From: Geobacter sp.
Lineage (GTDB): Bacteria; Desulfobacterota; Desulfuromonadia; Geobacterales; Geobacteraceae
Assembly (NCBI GenBank): GCA_003574885.1
Contig: PJFC01000003.1
Location: 124,001 to 188,000 of the forward strand
Length of the DNA: 64,000 bases
Direction: 5' to 3'
Below, piece by piece: positions 1 through 8,293 of the stretch (position 1 is its first letter; the number at the start of each line of letters is the position of its first letter). Under the pieces are notes generated by a model. That model saw nothing but the letters and a program-made list of their open reading frames with translations. It made no database searches and was not told the origin of the DNA. The translations under genes and the position numbers were made by a program.

Positions 1-88
1 GTTTTGCACCTTCATTGAGTTCGCGTCCGGCAAATTCTATTGCTGCATTTTTGAAAGCTACCTGGTCTTCGTTCAATGAAAAGTCCAT
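1..88 (-). CDS. Acyl-CoA dehydrogenase, N-terminal fragment (runs off the window)
   Basis: Only the first 29 codons are inside the window. They begin MDFSLNEDQVAFKNAAIEFA, which matches the start of the first helical domain of acyl-CoA dehydrogenases. Family members are FAD-dependent and desaturate acyl-CoA or acyl-carrier-protein thioesters. An AGGG sequence lies 8 bases before the ATG at 88. It is the last visible gene of a minus-strand run that also contains a free-standing acyl carrier protein, so an acyl-ACP substrate is possible. That is inferred from context. The family call rests on a short N-terminus only. Confidence 0.7.
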   Translation of the reverse strand, partial: MDFSLNEDQVAFKNAAIEFAGRELNEGAK

Positions 89-135
89 AAATGCATCCCT
101 TTGTATCAATTGCTACATGAGCATACCGACCTGAT

Positions 136-1158
136 TTACTTAACCTGCGATTTGCCATCGGGAAAAACCTGTTTCCCTCTTTTTTTTGATGCCAGTCCCG
201 CCAGCACGTGGATCAGCCCCCATGAAGCAAGATGAGAAGAAAATGACATCGGATCCTGCTTGGGATATATCTCCACATAGTCAAGACCGGCTATTCCCTC
301 TTCGCCAAGCCGATACAACGCTGAAAAAAGCTCATACGGGAAAAGACCGTTGAAATCGGCGGGGCCACCGGGGTTGAAGGCAGCATCGATGCAATCACTG
401 CAAATCGAGACAAAGAGGTGTTGTGTATCTTTGCGGGCAATGGAAATTGCCTGCTCAATAATGCTGTCAATTCCTTGTTGCCTGATGTCCCTGATAGTAA
501 AGATCGAAGCACCTATTTTTTTAGCGTAGTCAAACTGCGATGGGGAGTTTCTCGGCCCCCTGATCCCTACATGAACTATGCTTTCGTTTCGGACTTTATC
601 TATCAACGAGGTTCTGTGAATGGGACCGCACCGCGGGAATTCATCGTTCCCGAAACTCCTCGAATTGTCAAAATGGGCATCAAGATGTATGACGCCGATG
701 CTTCCTTCGAAATTTGTACTGTGCGCTTTGATTATCTCTTGGGTAAACGAGTGATCTCCTCCCAACACGATGGGGATGCTGTTATTTTTGTATATTGCGT
801 CCATTGCTTCATATACATTTTTCATCGTTTCTGCGGGATCTGACGTGGCGACTTTTGTGTCACCGATATCGCCAATTTTGAGATAATCGAAGACATCTAT
901 TTCATATTCGGGGAGGAAGCCACCATAACGGGCAGAGGCATGTCTGATAGTACGTGGCGCATGCTCGCAACCGGAAAAAGACCCCCAGGTTACGGTCCCT
1001 TCCCACGGCACCCCGACAACAATAACGTCATATCCTTCCTTAAGTGAACGGGGATCAAGAACATCAACGCCAAGAAAAGACGGAGTATCTCCAAACACTA
1101 CCGGCATTGAAGCTTTTCTATTCGGGACCATCGGAATGTCTTTCCTGTTGTTACGCAT
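136..1158 (-). CDS. Ureohydrolase (arginase/agmatinase) family protein
   Basis: A 340-residue protein with the family blocks GGDHS (residues 133-137) and DAHFD (160-164) and a third block SICSDCIDAAFNPGG (251-265). Characterised members use a two-manganese centre to release urea from guanidino compounds. In the third block the family usually has S-x-D-x-D, both aspartates being metal ligands. Here the first is Cys253 and only Asp255 remains, so activity or metal use may be altered. It lies among polysaccharide-modifying genes, 48 bases before the acyl-CoA dehydrogenase start, so a role on a guanidino or amidino sugar substituent is possible but inferred. The ATG at 1158 has a GGGGG tract upstream. 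Confidence 0.8.
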   Translation of the reverse strand: MRNNRKDIPMVPNRKASMPVVFGDTPSFLGVDVLDPRSLKEGYDVIVVGVPWEGTVTWGSFSGCEHAPRTIRHASARYGGFLPEYEIDVFDYLKIGDIGDTKVATSDPAETMKNVYEAMDAIYKNNSIPIVLGGDHSFTQEIIKAHSTNFEGSIGVIHLDAHFDNSRSFGNDEFPRCGPIHRTSLIDKVRNESIVHVGIRGPRNSPSQFDYAKKIGASIFTIRDIRQQGIDSIIEQAISIARKDTQHLFVSICSDCIDAAFNPGGPADFNGLFPYELFSALYRLGEEGIAGLDYVEIYPKQDPMSFSSHLASWGLIHVLAGLASKKRGKQVFPDGKSQVK

Positions 1159-1213
1159 AGGTGCCCCCTTCTTGTGGAAGACAGGTCATGAGAATCGGCC
1201 TGACAAAAGCTCA

Positions 1214-1843
1214 TCAGGCAACAGCTTGCTTGAAAAACAAAAATCTGTTTACTTTCAACCGTTTGACCTCGCTCCATTTCCCCATTCTGTGTACCCAGAG
1301 CGCCGGTACGTTATCGCTCCAGTAATACCCGTACGCCTTGGTGAATCCCTTTTGGCGGAGTACCTTCAAAGCACTGGTTTGCAATAATGACGCAAAATTG
1401 TTACCACGTTCATCGGGGCTCAAAAACATATCAAACGTGTATACCTGGTCTTCTGCACAACTTATTTGCAGCCATTTGCAGTCGGGGTGATAATAATTCT
1501 CAGCACTCGTATTTGGCGTCGTAAACCAGATATCCCCTACTATCTTTTCATCTTTTATGATTGCACAGCCTCCATATCCTTTTTTTAAATACTGAGTAGC
1601 CTTCAGATATCTGTTTTTCACGGTATAGTTACATTTGTTTTCTGCCAGAAATTCTGGCCGCAGTTCTATCACGTTAATTGGACAATTTTCAGGCTGTTCT
1701 TTATCAGCATCAAATTCAATCAGGCTTTTTTCAACAACAATTGCAGTTCTATTACGATAATTAACTTCATGTAAAAATGATGATAATCCATTATGCTTTA
1801 TGAATTCATATACTTGTATCACTCTCATAACAAACTGTTTCAT
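1214..1843 (-). CDS. GNAT-like N-acyltransferase
   Basis: A 209-residue protein. The C-terminal half has the acetyl-CoA-binding pattern of GNAT enzymes: a beta strand (residues 131-136, VYTFDM), then SPDERGNNFASLLQ, then a long helix and KGFTKAYGYYWSDNVPALW, which resembles motif B. The N-terminal 100 residues are not recognisable. GNAT proteins transfer acyl groups from CoA, or occasionally from acyl carrier protein, to amines. An acyl carrier protein gene lies 42 bases upstream on the same strand, so N-acylation of an amino sugar is a reasonable but unproven role. Confidence 0.6.
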   Translation of the reverse strand: MKQFVMRVIQVYEFIKHNGLSSFLHEVNYRNRTAIVVEKSLIEFDADKEQPENCPINVIELRPEFLAENKCNYTVKNRYLKATQYLKKGYGGCAIIKDEKIVGDIWFTTPNTSAENYYHPDCKWLQISCAEDQVYTFDMFLSPDERGNNFASLLQTSALKVLRQKGFTKAYGYYWSDNVPALWVHRMGKWSEVKRLKVNRFLFFKQAVA

Positions 1844-1885
1844 AAAGGCTATCTCTCTTAATTATTGAACTCAGTTGTTGAATAA

Positions 1886-2131
1886 TTACTGTTCGCCTCT
1901 GGTGACAAAAGCCCATATAGCATCTATGGTTTCGAAATTATCAGGGATCAAATCTTCATCAGCTATAGAAACCGAAAAGTTTTTTTCCAGAAACGAGATA
2001 AGAATCTGTATACCAAGGGAATCAATTACACCCGTCTCAATTAAATTATCAGTAACCTTCAGATCAGAAACATTCTTACCTCGCATGAGTTCACTCATTA
2101 TGAATTGTCTTATAATTTCATTATCTTTCAT
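1886..2131 (-). CDS. Acyl carrier protein (free-standing)
   Basis: An 81-residue protein with the phosphopantetheine attachment motif GVIDSLG around Ser41 in a predicted four-helix fold. A longer frame is open upstream, but the ATG at 2131 is chosen because GGAGGG sits 6 bases before it and the product then has normal carrier-protein length. As it lies in a polysaccharide cluster rather than a fatty-acid cluster, it probably carries an acyl or amino-acyl group used to decorate a sugar, together with the adjacent GNAT and acyl-CoA dehydrogenase. The carrier-protein identity is firm and the pathway is inferred. Confidence 0.88.
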   Translation of the reverse strand: MKDNEIIRQFIMSELMRGKNVSDLKVTDNLIETGVIDSLGIQILISFLEKNFSVSIADEDLIPDNFETIDAIWAFVTRGEQ

Positions 2132-2153
2132 AAGGGCCCTCCTTTCACTAACA

Positions 2154-3080
2154 CTATTCAGGCTTGCAATATTCGCTTTTCCAGAACCTTGCCACGTCCC
2201 TTGGAAGTGCGTTCCAGTATTGTCCCGCATATCTCTCTTTGACATATTCGAGAAATTCTCGATAGAATTGCGCTGGATATCCTTCTTTCGACTTATTCCC
2301 GTTAAAATCCATATAATCGGGATGCGTGTTGATGAGCACCATCCCCCCTCGATCTACAACCCAATCCAGCTTCTGTTTCCAGATATCTATATTTTTCTTT
2401 CTCATAAGGATAAAGAGCGAAAAATCCTGCGGCAGAGTGTACGGTAACTCGACAAACCCCCCTTGCGAATCCGGGTCTTTCACGAAAAAGGGTAATATAC
2501 TGCAAACACCTACAGAGTGTGGCTCAAAGGGGTCGGTATCAAACGTTGAAGCATCATATTCGATTTCGAGGTCATGGAACCACTCCAGCCGGTGATACAT
2601 CGAAGGAGCCCTATAGCCCACCGCCTGCCATTTCCTGAGGTAATCATTTATCCTTGCAGCACGCTTTGAAAAAATATCCCTGGACAGATAGTACAAACCG
2701 TCGTGATACAGCCCGTGCACTCCCACTTCGAAGCCCTGCTCTCTGAGTGTATCGTGAACATAGAGTGACACCGAATATCTGAGAGGAACAAAGTTGAATG
2801 AGGACCGGAAACCTAAATCCGCATCAAGTTTCATGAGATCGAGACATTTACTCTGGCCTCCGTGTGTATCAACATCGTGGGTGAGAACCAGGGCAAATCT
2901 TCTTCCATCAGGCCATCCCCGCCACCCATCCGGTTCCTTGCGCACCTTTTCATCTATAGGCCAGATTTTCCTGTATTTAACAAGTTGGTACTGAACAAAC
3001 AATCTCCGGATATATATCTGCACCCTTCTCGGGATGAGAGGTTTTAAACAGTAATAGATTTCATTACGATAACTGTTCAT
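2154..3080 (-). CDS. Polysaccharide deacetylase (NodB-like) family protein
   Basis: A 308-residue protein with the NodB-type blocks: LTHDVD (near residue 66, catalytic and metal Asp), a VHGLYHD H-x-x-x-H metal site (near residue 121), YRAPSMYH (near residue 156) and INTHPDYM near residue 250. These enzymes remove N- or O-acetyl groups from polysaccharides using a divalent metal. No signal peptide is evident, so it may act on cytoplasmic or lipid-linked intermediates. The stop lies 22 bases before the acyl carrier protein start. The ATG at 3080 lacks a strong ribosome binding site. Confidence 0.85.
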   Translation of the reverse strand: MNSYRNEIYYCLKPLIPRRVQIYIRRLFVQYQLVKYRKIWPIDEKVRKEPDGWRGWPDGRRFALVLTHDVDTHGGQSKCLDLMKLDADLGFRSSFNFVPLRYSVSLYVHDTLREQGFEVGVHGLYHDGLYYLSRDIFSKRAARINDYLRKWQAVGYRAPSMYHRLEWFHDLEIEYDASTFDTDPFEPHSVGVCSILPFFVKDPDSQGGFVELPYTLPQDFSLFILMRKKNIDIWKQKLDWVVDRGGMVLINTHPDYMDFNGNKSKEGYPAQFYREFLEYVKERYAGQYWNALPRDVARFWKSEYCKPE

Positions 3081-3106
3081 AAATATAGTATCCTGGATAT
3101 TCCAGC

Positions 3107-4147
3107 TCAGCCTGCATGTCGGTACAGCACAGATCCAGCTAATTTGAGCAAAGGGAGCGGCATCATGCGAAAAATACAGTTATGCAATCCTGTCGCTTTT
3201 ATGGGGTCCGCGACAAATGCCCTTCGTCTGAAATCATATTTATAGTAATTGATCGGGTATTCACGAGCCCCCCATCCCCTTTTGAATTGCAGAAGACCAT
3301 CATTCCCCTGCTCGGTTCTGCCGAAATCGAAACGGTGATAATCCTGTCCGCAATACCACTGAATCGCTTTCCACATGATCAGATTATTGGCCCTGAGATG
3401 CTGATACTCCCTGTTGGATGCACCGTATTTATAGATCACCCTGTTCCCGAAATGAAAAAAGACAGCCCCGGCGATATTTACCCCATCTTTTGTAGCGATA
3501 GCCACAATTCCGAGTTTTTTCGAGATGATGTGAGAATAAATCTTTTCAAAAAATATATAAGGCTGACAGGGGAGGCCATGTTCTCTTCTCGTCACACAGT
3601 TAAGATCATAGAACTCTTTGACCGAATCCTGCGACTGGGCAATGGTAACTACAACCCCCTCCTTTTCGGCCTTTCTTATGTTTCTCCTTGTGCTGTCGCG
3701 GAAAGCTGAAACAATCGATTTCTCATCTCCTGAAACATCCAGAGTATGGCCATAGAATTGAGAAGATAATGGAATTTTTGCCGACAGTGGATTTTCAGTC
3801 CTGAATTCAAAGGACTTCCATTTTGCTTGATCGCCGTATTCGATCAAACCGTTCATGATGTCCTCGAACACCACGCCATCCGCCAGGATGGGATCGCAAT
3901 AATCAGTAAACGGAAGGGACACCCCTCTTTTCTCTGTCAATGCGGTGTTAATTTCCATGGTCGCAACCAAAGCGGTTGAGTGGCCATTCAGTGTAAGCAT
4001 AAAATAGAGCGGTTTATAGTTGTACGATTCAGAAAGTACTGATGCCCAGTTTGACGAATGAAAAATTGTGCAGCGCGAATCATCAAGAATAGAATCGTTC
4101 CAGGAGGAATGCTTAACAGGGTTTATGATCTCGAATTGTATTTTCAT
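3107..4147 (-). CDS. FemAB-family (GNAT-fold) acyltransferase, polysaccharide-associated
   Basis: A 346-residue protein resembling the FemAB-related proteins found in exopolysaccharide and PEP-CTERM clusters: an N-terminal FHSSNWASVL segment, SFEFRTENPL, a long basic helix (STRRNIRKAEKEGV) and a C-terminal GNAT half with GVNIAGAVFFHFGNRVIYKY and FDFGRTEQGN. Relatives transfer aminoacyl groups or act as N-acyltransferases. The frame is open to a GTG at 4228, but the ATG at 4147 has AAGGG close upstream and places the conserved tryptophans as in relatives. It probably modifies the polymer made by the neighbouring genes. Confidence 0.75.
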   Translation of the reverse strand: MKIQFEIINPVKHSSWNDSILDDSRCTIFHSSNWASVLSESYNYKPLYFMLTLNGHSTALVATMEINTALTEKRGVSLPFTDYCDPILADGVVFEDIMNGLIEYGDQAKWKSFEFRTENPLSAKIPLSSQFYGHTLDVSGDEKSIVSAFRDSTRRNIRKAEKEGVVVTIAQSQDSVKEFYDLNCVTRREHGLPCQPYIFFEKIYSHIISKKLGIVAIATKDGVNIAGAVFFHFGNRVIYKYGASNREYQHLRANNLIMWKAIQWYCGQDYHRFDFGRTEQGNDGLLQFKRGWGAREYPINYYKYDFRRRAFVADPIKATGLHNCIFRMMPLPLLKLAGSVLYRHAG

Positions 4148-4237
4148 AACCCTTGATGAATCCTCCGTTAGAGCCGGATATGACATTAAAACATCTGAAG
4201 CCCCAGGGAACTGTTGTCTGTTAAACACCTTACAACG

Positions 4238-5545
4238 CTAAGCCTGGACGACCTTTGAACTTTCCCGACGGTATACCCCCCGCGTATCCACAATCAACGG
4301 AGCATTGGCATATACTGCTTCATAATCAAACGCATCGTGATTGGTAGCAATCAGGATGCAATCGTAACTTTTCAGGTTCTCTAAGGTGAGATCGACGCTG
4401 GTCAGATCGAAATGGCAACGTCTTATCCGGGGGAAGACCGGTACGTGGGGATCTGAATAGTCGACAATGGCCCCGTGACTGACCAGCTTTTGCATGAGCA
4501 CGACGCTTGGTGACTCTCTCATGTCGTCAATGTTCTTCTTATAGGCGATACCCAGCACCAGGACACGTGCTCCATTCAATGTCTTACCCCGGTCGTTGAG
4601 TGCGTGCATCACCTTGGTGACCACCCATTCCGGCATGGCCGTATTTACTTCGCCCGCCAGCTCGATAAACCGGGTATTGAGCCCGTACTCACGGGCTTTC
4701 CAGGTAAGATAGAACGGGTCGATTGGGATGCAGTGTCCCCCCAGTCCGGGCCCCGGATAATAGGGGGTGAAACCGAACGGTTTTGTCGCTGCCGCATCGA
4801 TCACTTCGCGGATGTCAATGCCCATTGTGTCACAGACCATTTTCAATTCGTTGACCAGCCCGATATTCACCGCCCGGTGGATATTTTCCAGTAGCTTCGT
4901 CATTTCGGCTGTTTTAGTGCAGGAGACCGGTATCACACGATCAATGACCGCACCATAGAGCGCCTTTCCCACATCAAGGCAGTCGGGAGTAACGCCGCCG
5001 CAGACCTTGGGAATGGTGCGTGTACTGTAGTGCTCATTGCCCGGATCTTCGCGCTCGGGGGAGAACAGCAGAAAAAAGTCTTTCCCTACCCTGAACCCAC
5101 TTGATTCAAGCCTCGGCAGCAACTCCTCATCTGTGGTCCCCGGATAAGTGGTACTCTCAAGACTTACCACCTGGCCCGGTCTGATGTAGGGTAAAACTGT
5201 ATCAACCGAGTTGATGACAAAACTCAGGTCTGGCTCACGGTGACCGGTGAGAGGTGTCGGCACGCAGATTATCAAGGCATCGGCTTCACCTGCCCTGCTG
5301 AAATCGCTTGTTACGCCGAGCATGCCGGTTGTCACAGCCATAGCGATAGGCTCAGCAGGGATGTGTTTGATATAACTCTGGCCGGCGGCAAGTTTTTCAA
5401 CTTTGTCCTTATCCGTATCAAAACCGAGCACACGATAGCCTGCTTTTATAAAGCAGAGCAGCAGGGGCAATCCCACGTACCCGAGGCCTATGATACCGAT
5501 AACAGCCGTCTTGTTTTCCAATCGTGAAATAAGTTGCCGTTTCAT
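4238..5545 (-). CDS. UDP-N-acetylglucosamine-type nucleotide-sugar 6-dehydrogenase (WbpA-like)
   Basis: A 435-residue NAD-dependent nucleotide-sugar dehydrogenase. The N-terminus has the Rossmann motif [12 protein letters not shown]; later come [11 protein letters not shown], a [18 protein letters not shown] helix, the catalytic-cysteine block [13 protein letters not shown] and the C-terminal [18 protein letters not shown]. These mark enzymes that oxidise C6 of UDP-HexNAc to the uronic acid. The ATG at 5545 (AGGA and GGAG just upstream) is preferred over an in-frame start at 5599. With the three genes before it, it completes a WbpA/B/D/E set, which supports UDP-GlcNAc as substrate. Confidence 0.9.
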   Translation of the reverse strand: MKRQLISRLENKTAVIGIIGLGYVGLPLLLCFIKAGYRVLGFDTDKDKVEKLAAGQSYIKHIPAEPIAMAVTTGMLGVTSDFSRAGEADALIICVPTPLTGHREPDLSFVINSVDTVLPYIRPGQVVSLESTTYPGTTDEELLPRLESSGFRVGKDFFLLFSPEREDPGNEHYSTRTIPKVCGGVTPDCLDVGKALYGAVIDRVIPVSCTKTAEMTKLLENIHRAVNIGLVNELKMVCDTMGIDIREVIDAAATKPFGFTPYYPGPGLGGHCIPIDPFYLTWKAREYGLNTRFIELAGEVNTAMPEWVVTKVMHALNDRGKTLNGARVLVLGIAYKKNIDDMRESPSVVLMQKLVSHGAIVDYSDPHVPVFPRIRRCHFDLTSVDLTLENLKSYDCILIATNHDAFDYEAVYANAPLIVDTRGVYRRESSKVVQA

Positions 5546-5605
5546 CTTCCTGGCTCCATGACATACATTGTTTGGTCGTCTCTCCTTGCATGAGTACACA
5601 ACCGC

Positions 5606-6712
5606 CTACGCGGAGCAAAAACGCCGTATTTCACCTACAACAAAGTTAATCTGATCATCAGCCAGTTCAGGAAACATGGGGAGAGAGACGATTTCATCCG
5701 CGCAGCTTTCCGCCACGGGGAAACTTCCTTTCCCCGCTCCCATATACTTATAGGCATTCTGCAGGTGAATCGGCACAGGATAGTGAATGCCGCAGCTTAT
5801 GCCCTGTTCTGCCAGTGCCGCCATGAGAGGATCACGGTTCCTGGCCTTTACCGCATAGACATGGTAGATATGCCGCGCATAATCCATTTCCCGGGGAGGA
5901 GTAACGCCATCAATGGTACTCAGGAGGCTGGTATATACCTGGGCATTTTTACGGCGTGCATCATTCCAGCCGGCAAGATACTTGAGTTTCACACTGAGAA
6001 TGGCTCCCTGAATACCGTCCATCCTTCCATTCCAGCCGATCATGGCATGAAGATATTTCCTCGACTGGCCATGATCCCGAATCATCTTTATCTTCTCACT
6101 CATTTCATCACTGTTTGTCACGACCCCCCCGGCCTCACCGTATGCGCCGAGGTTCTTGCCGGGATAAAAGCTGAAACAGCCGAAATTGCCTATGGAGCCG
6201 GCTGGTCGACCGTTATACTCCGCCCCGTGGGCCTGGCAGGCATCCTCTATAACAAACAGGTTATGGCGACGTGCAATCTCCATGATCGGCGCCATGTCTG
6301 CCATCTGGCCAAACAGGTGGACCGGGATGATAGCCTTGGTGCGTTCCGTGATCGCTGCTTCGATAAGGGAGGGATCCATGGTCTGACTTTCCCTGTTCAC
6401 ATCGACAAAGACCGGTGTAGCGCCGCAAAAACTGATGGCTTCGGCAGTGGCGATGAAAGAGTTGGGAACGGTAATGACCTCATCCCCTGGCCCCACATCA
6501 AGCGCGGCAAGGGCAAGCCAGAGAGCTTCGGTGCCGCTTCCGACGCCGATGGCATGCTTGCACTTGCAGAATGCAGCGAACTGTTCTTCGAATGCACTCA
6601 CAAAAGGGCCTCCCGAAAAAGCGGTGCGATCGATGACCTGCCGTATGGCGGCGTCGACTTCTCCGGCAATGGCAACATACTGGGCTTTCAAATCGAGAAA
6701 CGGAACGTTCAT
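5606..6712 (-). CDS. DegT/DnrJ/EryC1 sugar aminotransferase (WbpE-like)
   Basis: A 368-residue PLP-dependent aminotransferase: GVGSGTEALWLAL binds the cofactor phosphate, VIEDACQAHGAEYNG carries the cofactor aspartate, and the Schiff-base lysine lies in CFSFYPGKNLGAYGEAG. In the Wbp pathway this enzyme aminates C3 of a UDP-3-keto-GlcNAc uronic acid. It sits directly between the N-acetyltransferase and the dehydrogenase genes, 18 bases after the former, which fits that step. The substrate is inferred from gene order. Confidence 0.9.
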   Translation of the reverse strand: MNVPFLDLKAQYVAIAGEVDAAIRQVIDRTAFSGGPFVSAFEEQFAAFCKCKHAIGVGSGTEALWLALAALDVGPGDEVITVPNSFIATAEAISFCGATPVFVDVNRESQTMDPSLIEAAITERTKAIIPVHLFGQMADMAPIMEIARRHNLFVIEDACQAHGAEYNGRPAGSIGNFGCFSFYPGKNLGAYGEAGGVVTNSDEMSEKIKMIRDHGQSRKYLHAMIGWNGRMDGIQGAILSVKLKYLAGWNDARRKNAQVYTSLLSTIDGVTPPREMDYARHIYHVYAVKARNRDPLMAALAEQGISCGIHYPVPIHLQNAYKYMGAGKGSFPVAESCADEIVSLPMFPELADDQINFVVGEIRRFCSA

Positions 6713-6730
6713 TGCTCTTCCTCCAGGTAT

Positions 6731-7204
6731 CTACAGTTTTTTCAGGATGCGGGCAGGGTTTCCCGCCACAACGGTATTGGGGGGGACATCCTTGGTCACC
6801 ACACTCCCCGCCCCTACAATGGAGTTTTCACCAATGGTTACCCCGCACAGAAGGGTAGAACTTGAACCGACCGATGCACCCTTCTTTATGAGGGTTGTGC
6901 CGCACACCCAGTCCGCTTCGGTCTGAAGCTGACCACTCTCCGACGTCGACCGGGGATAGAGGTCATTGATGAACGTTACATTGTGCCCGATAAAGACGTC
7001 GTCTTCGATGGTCACCCCTTCGCATATGAAGGTGTGGCTTGAAATCTTGCAGTTCTTGCCGATGAAGGCGTTCTTCTGGATTTCCACGAATGCGCCGATC
7101 TTGCTGTTATCGCCGATCGTACAACCGTAGAGGTTGATGAACTTGGTGAGCTTGACATTAGCCCCCAGCTTCACGTCGTCGGATATACAGATATACTCTC
7201 CCAT
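6731..7204 (-). CDS. Left-handed beta-helix sugar N-acetyltransferase (WbpD-like)
   Basis: A 157-residue protein made almost wholly of hexapeptide repeats: [41 protein letters not shown], then [20 protein letters not shown] with the CoA-loop [21 protein letters not shown] at the end. Such trimeric enzymes transfer acetyl from acetyl-CoA to amino sugars. In the Wbp pathway WbpD acetylates the C3 amine made by WbpE, whose homologue follows directly. Confidence 0.9.
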   Translation of the reverse strand: MGEYICISDDVKLGANVKLTKFINLYGCTIGDNSKIGAFVEIQKNAFIGKNCKISSHTFICEGVTIEDDVFIGHNVTFINDLYPRSTSESGQLQTEADWVCGTTLIKKGASVGSSSTLLCGVTIGENSIVGAGSVVTKDVPPNTVVAGNPARILKKL

Positions 7205-7242
7205 TCCACTCTCCTGTCATCTTGATCTGTAATGATATGCAT

Positions 7243-8247
7243 TTAAAGATAGACGAGCTCGCCACCCTTTTTGATGGAGCGCTCGGTCGCTTCAAGCATC
7301 TTTATTACGCGCAACCCCGAATATCCGTCATTGAACGGTTTTTTGTCGTTGGATATGCAATCGATGAAATATGCTGCCTCTTCTTTCAGAGCCTCTGTCT
7401 GATCAACCCTGGGTGCCCACATATCACCGGAACGATAGTTGACTCGCAGAGGATAGGCGCTCACCTTGTCTTCAGGTTCGACTCCCCGATCATAGACACG
7501 CAGTTTTTCATCGGAAACCAGGTCATTCCAGACCACCATTTTCTTGCACCCTCCAATCATGGTCATCCGGATCTTGACCGGCGACAGCCAGTTCACATTG
7601 ATATGAGCAATGAGGTTTCCGGAGAGATAGACCGTTATGTACGCCACATTTTCCAAGTCGTTGTCGAAGTGGGCCATACCGGTAGCAGCGACAGCAACGG
7701 CATTCTTTTGAAAGAGGTGGTCCATGATGGAGAGGTCGTGGGGAGCAAGGTCCCATACCACGTTCACATCCTTCTGGAACAGTCCGAGATTTACCCTGGT
7801 GGAATCGAAGTAATAGAGATCGCCGATGGTCCCGTCGTCGATGAGCTGCTTGATCTTCTTGACCGCGCCAGTAAAGAGAAAGGTATGGTCAACCATGATC
7901 TTCAGGTTCTTTTTATCCGCCAGTTCGATGAGTTTTTCGGCCTGGTCTACCGACGAGGTAAACGGTTTCTCGATAAATATGTGCTTGCCGTTCTCCAGTG
8001 CCTGCCGGGCAATGTCGTAATGGGTGGAAACGGGTGTGACGATAGCCACCGCGTCGATGCGAGGTGAAAAGAGTATCTCCCTGCAGTCGCTGATGATGTT
8101 TGTATTCGGATAGATATTCTTTGCCCGTTTCAGGGCATTTTGCTGATAATCGCAGATTGAAACGACTTCTGCATCGGGGATGCCGTTGAAGTTTCTTACG
8201 ACGTTTGGTCCCCAGTAGCCGTATCCGATAACACCAACGTTTATCAT
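7243..8247 (-). CDS. Gfo/Idh/MocA-family sugar oxidoreductase (WbpB-like)
   Basis: A 334-residue NAD-dependent oxidoreductase. The N-terminal Rossmann segment is VGVIGYGYWGPNVVRNF, followed by the family motif GKHIFIEKPFTSS (EKP) near residue 92 and a C-terminal alpha/beta domain. In the UDP-diacetamido-uronate pathway WbpB oxidises C3 to a ketone before transamination. It is first of the four-gene cassette WbpB-D-E-A in transcription order. Confidence 0.9.
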   Translation of the reverse strand: MINVGVIGYGYWGPNVVRNFNGIPDAEVVSICDYQQNALKRAKNIYPNTNIISDCREILFSPRIDAVAIVTPVSTHYDIARQALENGKHIFIEKPFTSSVDQAEKLIELADKKNLKIMVDHTFLFTGAVKKIKQLIDDGTIGDLYYFDSTRVNLGLFQKDVNVVWDLAPHDLSIMDHLFQKNAVAVAATGMAHFDNDLENVAYITVYLSGNLIAHINVNWLSPVKIRMTMIGGCKKMVVWNDLVSDEKLRVYDRGVEPEDKVSAYPLRVNYRSGDMWAPRVDQTEALKEEAAYFIDCISNDKKPFNDGYSGLRVIKMLEATERSIKKGGELVYL

Positions 8248-8293
8248 TTTATCCCCCTTGGTTCTTATCCAGTCACGTTGTCAGGAAAACCGT

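Noticed and set aside
5765-6865. Plus-strand open frame of 366 codons
   Set aside because: Antisense to the well-supported aminotransferase and acetyltransferase genes, with no family resemblance.
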